A stretch of 64,000 bases of DNA, taken from the NCBI GenBank assembly GCA_963556195.1, contig OY744537.1:20775726-20839725 (forward strand), read 5' to 3'. Within the stretch, counting starts at the first letter, position 1. The number at the start of each line of letters is the position of its first letter. This DNA comes from Sepiola atlantica (Eukaryota > Mollusca > Cephalopoda > Sepiida > Sepiolidae). Of this stretch, positions 46,435-64,000 are shown piece after piece. A program made the translations under genes and the position numbers. Below the pieces are notes generated by a model. It searched no databases. It was given only the letters and a program-made list of their open reading frames with translations, and was not told the origin of the DNA.

Positions 46435-46720
46435 TAGTTTTTATTTTGGGATTATTCCGACTACTATTCTCATCTTTGTTGTTATATTTGCAACGTTTCG
46501 ACCGATGTAATCTCCGACCGTCTTCAGGTGCATCTTTTCGAATTAATTTGGAGAAGTTCTAGTCGAACTCGAGCACATTGTAGAAAAGTTTTTTTTCTTC
46601 TCTTGTTGGAATTTTAAGTTGAGCAAATGTTTGACTTGCTTATATAGGTCGACACGTTTTGATACTACGAACAGCCAAGATGAGAACAATAGTCCGAATA
46701 ATACAACTTATCAATCCTCA
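46435..46720. repeat. Penelope-type/hammerhead-like motif, copy 3, with inverted flank
   Basis: Minus strand: CACCTGAAGACGGTCGGAGA, ATCGGTCGAAACGTTGCAAA, AAGATGAGAATAGTAGTCGG. A + strand relative AAGATGAGAACAATAGTCCG lies at 46677, so the segment is partly palindromic. Confidence 0.4.
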
Positions 46721-47084
46721 TCTAAAAAAATGCCGAAACGTGATAATGGTTTCTGTAATTTCAGTTTATATCCGTCGTTTTACCTATTTTTCTAAGAGGA
46801 CAGCGGAGGGGGGCAAATCGACTAAACTAAACCGATCTTAGACTACATAAAGCACAAGAAACTAAGAGACTTGTAAAAACGCTAAAACTTTTACATATGC
46901 TGTCAATAGTTACACGACGCTTGGGCTGGTGTATTTCATGAAACATCGATTTCGCTAACAGTTTTCTAATTTGAGCCCGCACTTCCTAGAGTCGCAGTCG
47001 ACCCTGTAATAGACCCTGAAGTGGTGGGTGTGACAAGCAATATTAGATCATTTTGTGTACACCGGTATTAGGCGCTCACTCCAA

Positions 47085-47132
47085 CCGACCTTGTGTTTAA
47101 CTTGCTGTAATGGTTGAAAAACGAGTAAATCA
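47085..47132 (+). mobile_element. Tail fragment of a U2-type SINE
   Basis: CCAACCGACCTTGTGTTTAA and CGAGTAAATC resemble the shared 3' tail. Short and decayed. Confidence 0.4.
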
Positions 47133-47811
47133 CTACGTCTGCTAGGACAATTTATAAAGTATTAATTAATAACAGTAACGTTTAGATGTTTCTCTGATCC
47201 AATAATCGTTTCGATATAATCTATAATGTTTAACCAACAAACATGCACGAGTGCCAGTGGGAGTTCTTAAAAAAAAATAACATGCATTAGGGGCATCCTT
47301 AAAAATGTCGATGGGTAGTATTTCAAAACAACTTAATGTAAAAGACATGCTTTTGTGGTTAAAAAAAAATACGCGTAATAGGATTGAATAAAAAAAACAC
47401 ATTTATCAAAAAACAAACAAACATTAAATATAATATTTGTATGCAATAAGTTGTCTTCAAATACTACCCAGAGTCATTTTTTCTTGGTGCAGGATTCTCC
47501 AAACCAATGAATGTTTAGTGATAATAATATGCATAGCACATGGCAGGAAATGCAACGAAAAGATTGCAACAATTATTATGAACAAATCTCATCAACACTG
47601 GTATGAAAATAGCAAGCTCTAGTGTCCTCAGATCATAATAAATGTTTTCTGCAAAAAAAAAAAAACTTAAAAAGAAAGTATTGTGTAGTTAAAAGTGGAG
47701 TCCAATTAGTTATTTACACAACACACTGCCGTAAACAGTTATTGACTTGATCTTATCCTTGTTTGTTTTAATAAGCATTTTTAATAACAACAACAAAAAA
47801 GGATTCTGACA

Positions 47812-47942
47812 TATCTGTTCTGTCCTCGACCAGTGAAGGACTGAAGGAGAACTCCTTCTAGACTGAATGCCCGTTTAGGGGGATGGGTGAATTTTCTGCC
47901 AATTAAAAACCGACCTGTCCTTGTGGGGAGACAAGTAGGGAC
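47812..47942 (+). mobile_element. Short-body U2-type SINE, 5' truncated
   Basis: ATCTGTTCTGTCCTCGACCA, a short body, then TTAAAAACCGACCTGTCC and the small hairpin TTGTGGGGAGACAA followed by GTAGGG. Confidence 0.65.
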
Positions 47943-48004
47943 ATTTAAGATTATGTAGTAATTGCAGTTTAAAAAAAAAAAATTATTTCATTTTATTCAC
48001 TCCA

Positions 48005-48310
48005 AACGAGCAAAATTGTCATTCAACCTTAAGGGGTTACTGTGATAGGGGTCAGATTTATAAGGAGGCAACCTGTGTGGGGAGTTGAGCAGCAACATGT
48101 TTGTTCACATTACGTTTAAATTTCTGCATGTTGGTACGCGTACGGTAAGGAAAACAGGGAGCAAGGATGGAATTCTAAGAGCAAGCTGTGGAGGAAATAA
48201 ACTATTAAAGTAGGAAATCTTCCAGCATCTAGGGACCTCTACAGTGAAGGGGTGCGATTTTGCTGCTAGTCGATTAGGGGTATTTACGTTGAGAGGGTAC
48301 AAGTGCGTGT
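48005..48310 (-). mobile_element. LINE 3' end, same family, inverted
   Basis: Minus strand: ACATGCAGAAATTTAAACGT, ACTCCCCACACAGGTTGCC, CCCTATCACAGTAACCCC. Third copy, 5' truncated, just upstream of the MNK promoter. Confidence 0.75.
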
Positions 48311-48699
48311 ATTATGTAGTAGTACACTAGAGCTGGATGACCAAGTTGCGTAAAATAAAATTTAGATAAATAAATAATTCATTGAAATCGTTCATTAAGT
48401 GACGAAAATTGTATTTAGTTTCCTGAGATAATTAAATTTGTACACAAATAAAAGTAAATTTTATGGGTTTTCCTAATCGACGGTGACGGGGTCCTTTTTC
48501 AAATTTAAAAGTCCATCAGTCCCGTACTTACTATCTTTAGATATAAGTATCACTATAATTACAATATTTCTTGATAAGTGTTAATGAATAAATAAATTAC
48601 ATCATCATCAGGCTGTGTGTACACACAGCCAGTTAGTTTGTAGTTCGGGTGTTGAATCAACGTGGACTTTGCTGCAGGCTGCGGCCTTTACCACGGAGC

Positions 48700-48900
48700 T
48701 GAGTTTGTTATTGGCCAAGCAATCGTCAGACACGATGACGCGGCGCCACGAACACCACGTGATTGGGTTCCTGATGAAAGAAGGAGGGGCGTGAAAGACA
48801 GAATGAGAGGGGGGAGGGCAACAATCACCAACCCTGACGTCAGCTCCACGTTGTGGCCCACCAGGCGTATATAAAGCACAAGCGCACGTTGTTCGCGAAG
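48700..48900 (+). promoter_or_regulatory. Probable RNA polymerase II promoter of the MNK gene
   Basis: A GC-richer island in AT-rich DNA. Seen in order: ATTGGCCAA (about 48710-48718, inverted CCAAT), an E-box CACGTG (48756-48761) touching ATTGG (48762-48766), GGGGCGTG (KLF/GC-box-like, about 48786), a perfect cAMP response element TGACGTCA (48835-48842) and TATATAAAG (48868-48876). The CRE-TATA spacing of about 25 bp is classic. The predicted start is near 48900. This suggests CREB/ATF control of MNK, which is inference. The open frames across this island are a composition effect. Confidence 0.7.
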
Positions 48901-49005
48901 TCATTCGAGCGCTTTTGCTATTTAAAATGGATAGGTAGTGAACAAGAAAGTGTGTGTGCCGCCCAAATTTAGGGAAGTCATACTTCCAGCAAGTTAGACC
49001 TGAGG
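48900..49005 (+). other. Predicted non-coding exon 1 (5' UTR) of MNK
   Basis: Starts about 25-30 bp after the TATA box and ends at the donor TGAGG|GTGAGC (49006). The only ATG in it (ATGGATAGGTAG) stops after two more codons, so it would be a short upstream ORF. Exon extent is inferred from the promoter and one donor; no transcript evidence is available. Confidence 0.5.
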
Positions 49006-49111
49006 GTGAGCAGAAGTTAGTGTTATTGTTTTTTTTTTTCATGGGTGTCGTGAGCGTTAAAATCGCGAGCATTTACACGCAGAGTAGGGAGACTTTTTTT
49101 AAATATAAATG

Positions 49112-49159
49112 TTAAATATATATGTGTACACAATATTACTTGTGCACATATATATTTAA
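49112..49159. repeat. AT-rich hairpin in MNK intron 1
   Basis: TTAAATATATATGTG and CACATATATATTTAA face each other around a loop of about 18 nt. The size suits a small hairpin RNA, but such AT palindromes are common here; function unknown. Confidence 0.5.
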
Positions 49160-49340
49160 TATTCATAGAAGAACGAAAATAGTGAAAAAAAGAAAAAAAC
49201 GGGGACCATCTTCATTTTCCTCCTGTTTTTTTCCACCCTTGCCGACGTGATTTCACAAAATCGGATATTTTTGTCATCTATAAATCGGAGAAAGCAATTT
49301 TCCACACTTTGACAAGTCTACCTATTTTTTATATATACAG

Positions 49341-49358
49341 TCCAGTGATTTTTCCATC

Positions 49359-49367
<9 letters not shown>
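49341..49367 (+). CDS. MKNK (Lk6/MNK orthologue): MNK exon 2: 27-nt exon with the probable start codon (coding 49359-49367)
   Basis: Acceptor TATATATACAG|TCC and strong donor GAG|GTAAGC. It holds ATG TTA GAG, leaving phase 0, which matches the next exon at 55987 exactly. The polypyrimidine tract is weak, so the exon could be misplaced; a kinase without it could start at the in-frame ATG at 56053 or at M23 (56044). Confidence 0.55.
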
Positions 49368-63399
<14,032 letters not shown>

Positions 63400-63644
63400 T
63401 AATCTGTATACACACATGATCATAAATAGTATATTTCTTTTTAATCTAGGATTTCTTTATCAAATCTATCTTTTTATATTAAATCTAAAAGCGACAATTT
63501 AAACTGATTTTTTTTTGTTTGTTTTTTTTGTTTTTTTTTTTTGTTTTTTTTTTTTTGTTTTGTTTAAATAAAAATTTTCATGTAGCATCAATTTCTCCAA
63601 AGACAAGTTTTAGAGTTGTGATGGGCTCAATGAATACAGTCCAT

Positions 63645-63775
63645 ATTTATTGCCTCCCCACAAGTGCAGTTTTTAATGTGGTTGGAAAAATTCATCTGTT
63701 GAAAATGGGCACTCTAGATTAGGGGAAAAATAAAAATTGACTCTGGAGGATTTCTCCTTTACTGACCTTCTACAG
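63645..63775 (-). mobile_element. Decayed short-body U2-type SINE, antisense to MNK
   Basis: Minus strand: GTAGAAGGTCAGTAAAGG, TCCTCCAGAGTCAATTTTT, AGTGCCCATTTTCAACAG and CTTGTGGGGAGGCAATA. Weak at both ends. Confidence 0.5.
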
Positions 63776-63964
63776 AAAAGATGAATTGTAGGAAGGGAAC
63801 AAATATTGTTAGGAAAAGTATGAGTCTGCAATCCCTCCCTTCGACCTAGGCGTAAAATAGCCACTTAGATATTGTAGTGGTTACAGGCGTGCTTTGAGTT
63901 GTCAAGCTACTGCATCAGTAGTCTTGGGGAAAGATATGAATCTATATATCCTCCTTTCAGCTAT

Positions 63965-64000
63965 GAAGACTCAAGCCTTGGCCTTTCAACTAAGAGCAAA
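63965..64000 (+). mobile_element. Start of a U2-headed SINE cut by the window edge
   Basis: GCCTTGGCCTTTCAACTAAG then AGCAAA matches U2 stem-loop I. The rest lies outside the window. Confidence 0.6.

Noticed and set aside
48608..49072. 154-codon open frame, minus strand
   Set aside because: Lies over the MNK promoter island; no known domain; GC composition explains the lack of stops.

Overview
The window is animal nuclear DNA. It is AT-rich and intron-rich with GT-AG splice sites, full of short transposon remnants, and carries short TTAGGG-type tracts. Mollusc-like repeat sequence and TTAGGG-type tracts point to a lophotrochozoan, probably a mollusc; this is inference, and I cannot name a species.

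Only one host gene is supported: the 5' part of a MAP-kinase-interacting kinase (MNK/MKNK, Lk6 in flies) on the + strand. A CRE/CCAAT/TATA promoter (about 48700-48900) is followed by a probable untranslated exon 1, a 27-nt exon with the likely start codon (49341-49367), and seven coding exons up to 63375. Phases join without a break into 308 codons. The protein has the basic N-terminal cluster, Gly-rich loop, catalytic HRD, the MNK-specific DFD, both TP sites of the activation loop and the four zinc-binding cysteines. The rest of the kinase lies beyond the right edge.

Positions 1-48600 hold no host gene I can support. They are a repeat landscape: decayed non-LTR reverse transcriptase ends (about 760-1175, 15490-16330, 21605-22090, 27228-27512, 29860-29999, 32220-32558, 48005-48310), a 22-copy, 142-bp satellite (11074-14166), a 62-bp array with a TTAGGG core (14461-14893), a (GATA)n block (36101-36470), inverted-repeat and hAT-like MITEs with visible 8-bp target duplications, a Tc1/mariner-type MITE (20171-20554), Helitron-like ends and several diverged dispersed repeats.

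The most notable content is a superfamily of SINE-like elements whose head is the 5' end of U2 snRNA (stem-loop I plus the branch-point recognition region). More than twenty copies or fragments occur across the window, in at least three body types. They share a 3' tail that ends in a small hairpin whose two arms change together between copies, followed by a GTAAAT-type end. One copy (4409-4762) has a 17-bp target duplication. A related composite element occurs twice (25100-26265 and 43558-44475): an antisense U2 head is followed by six sense-oriented U2-core modules. SINEs with snRNA heads (the SINEU class) are known in some animals; the covarying tail, the hairpin insert and the modular arrays look worth describing.
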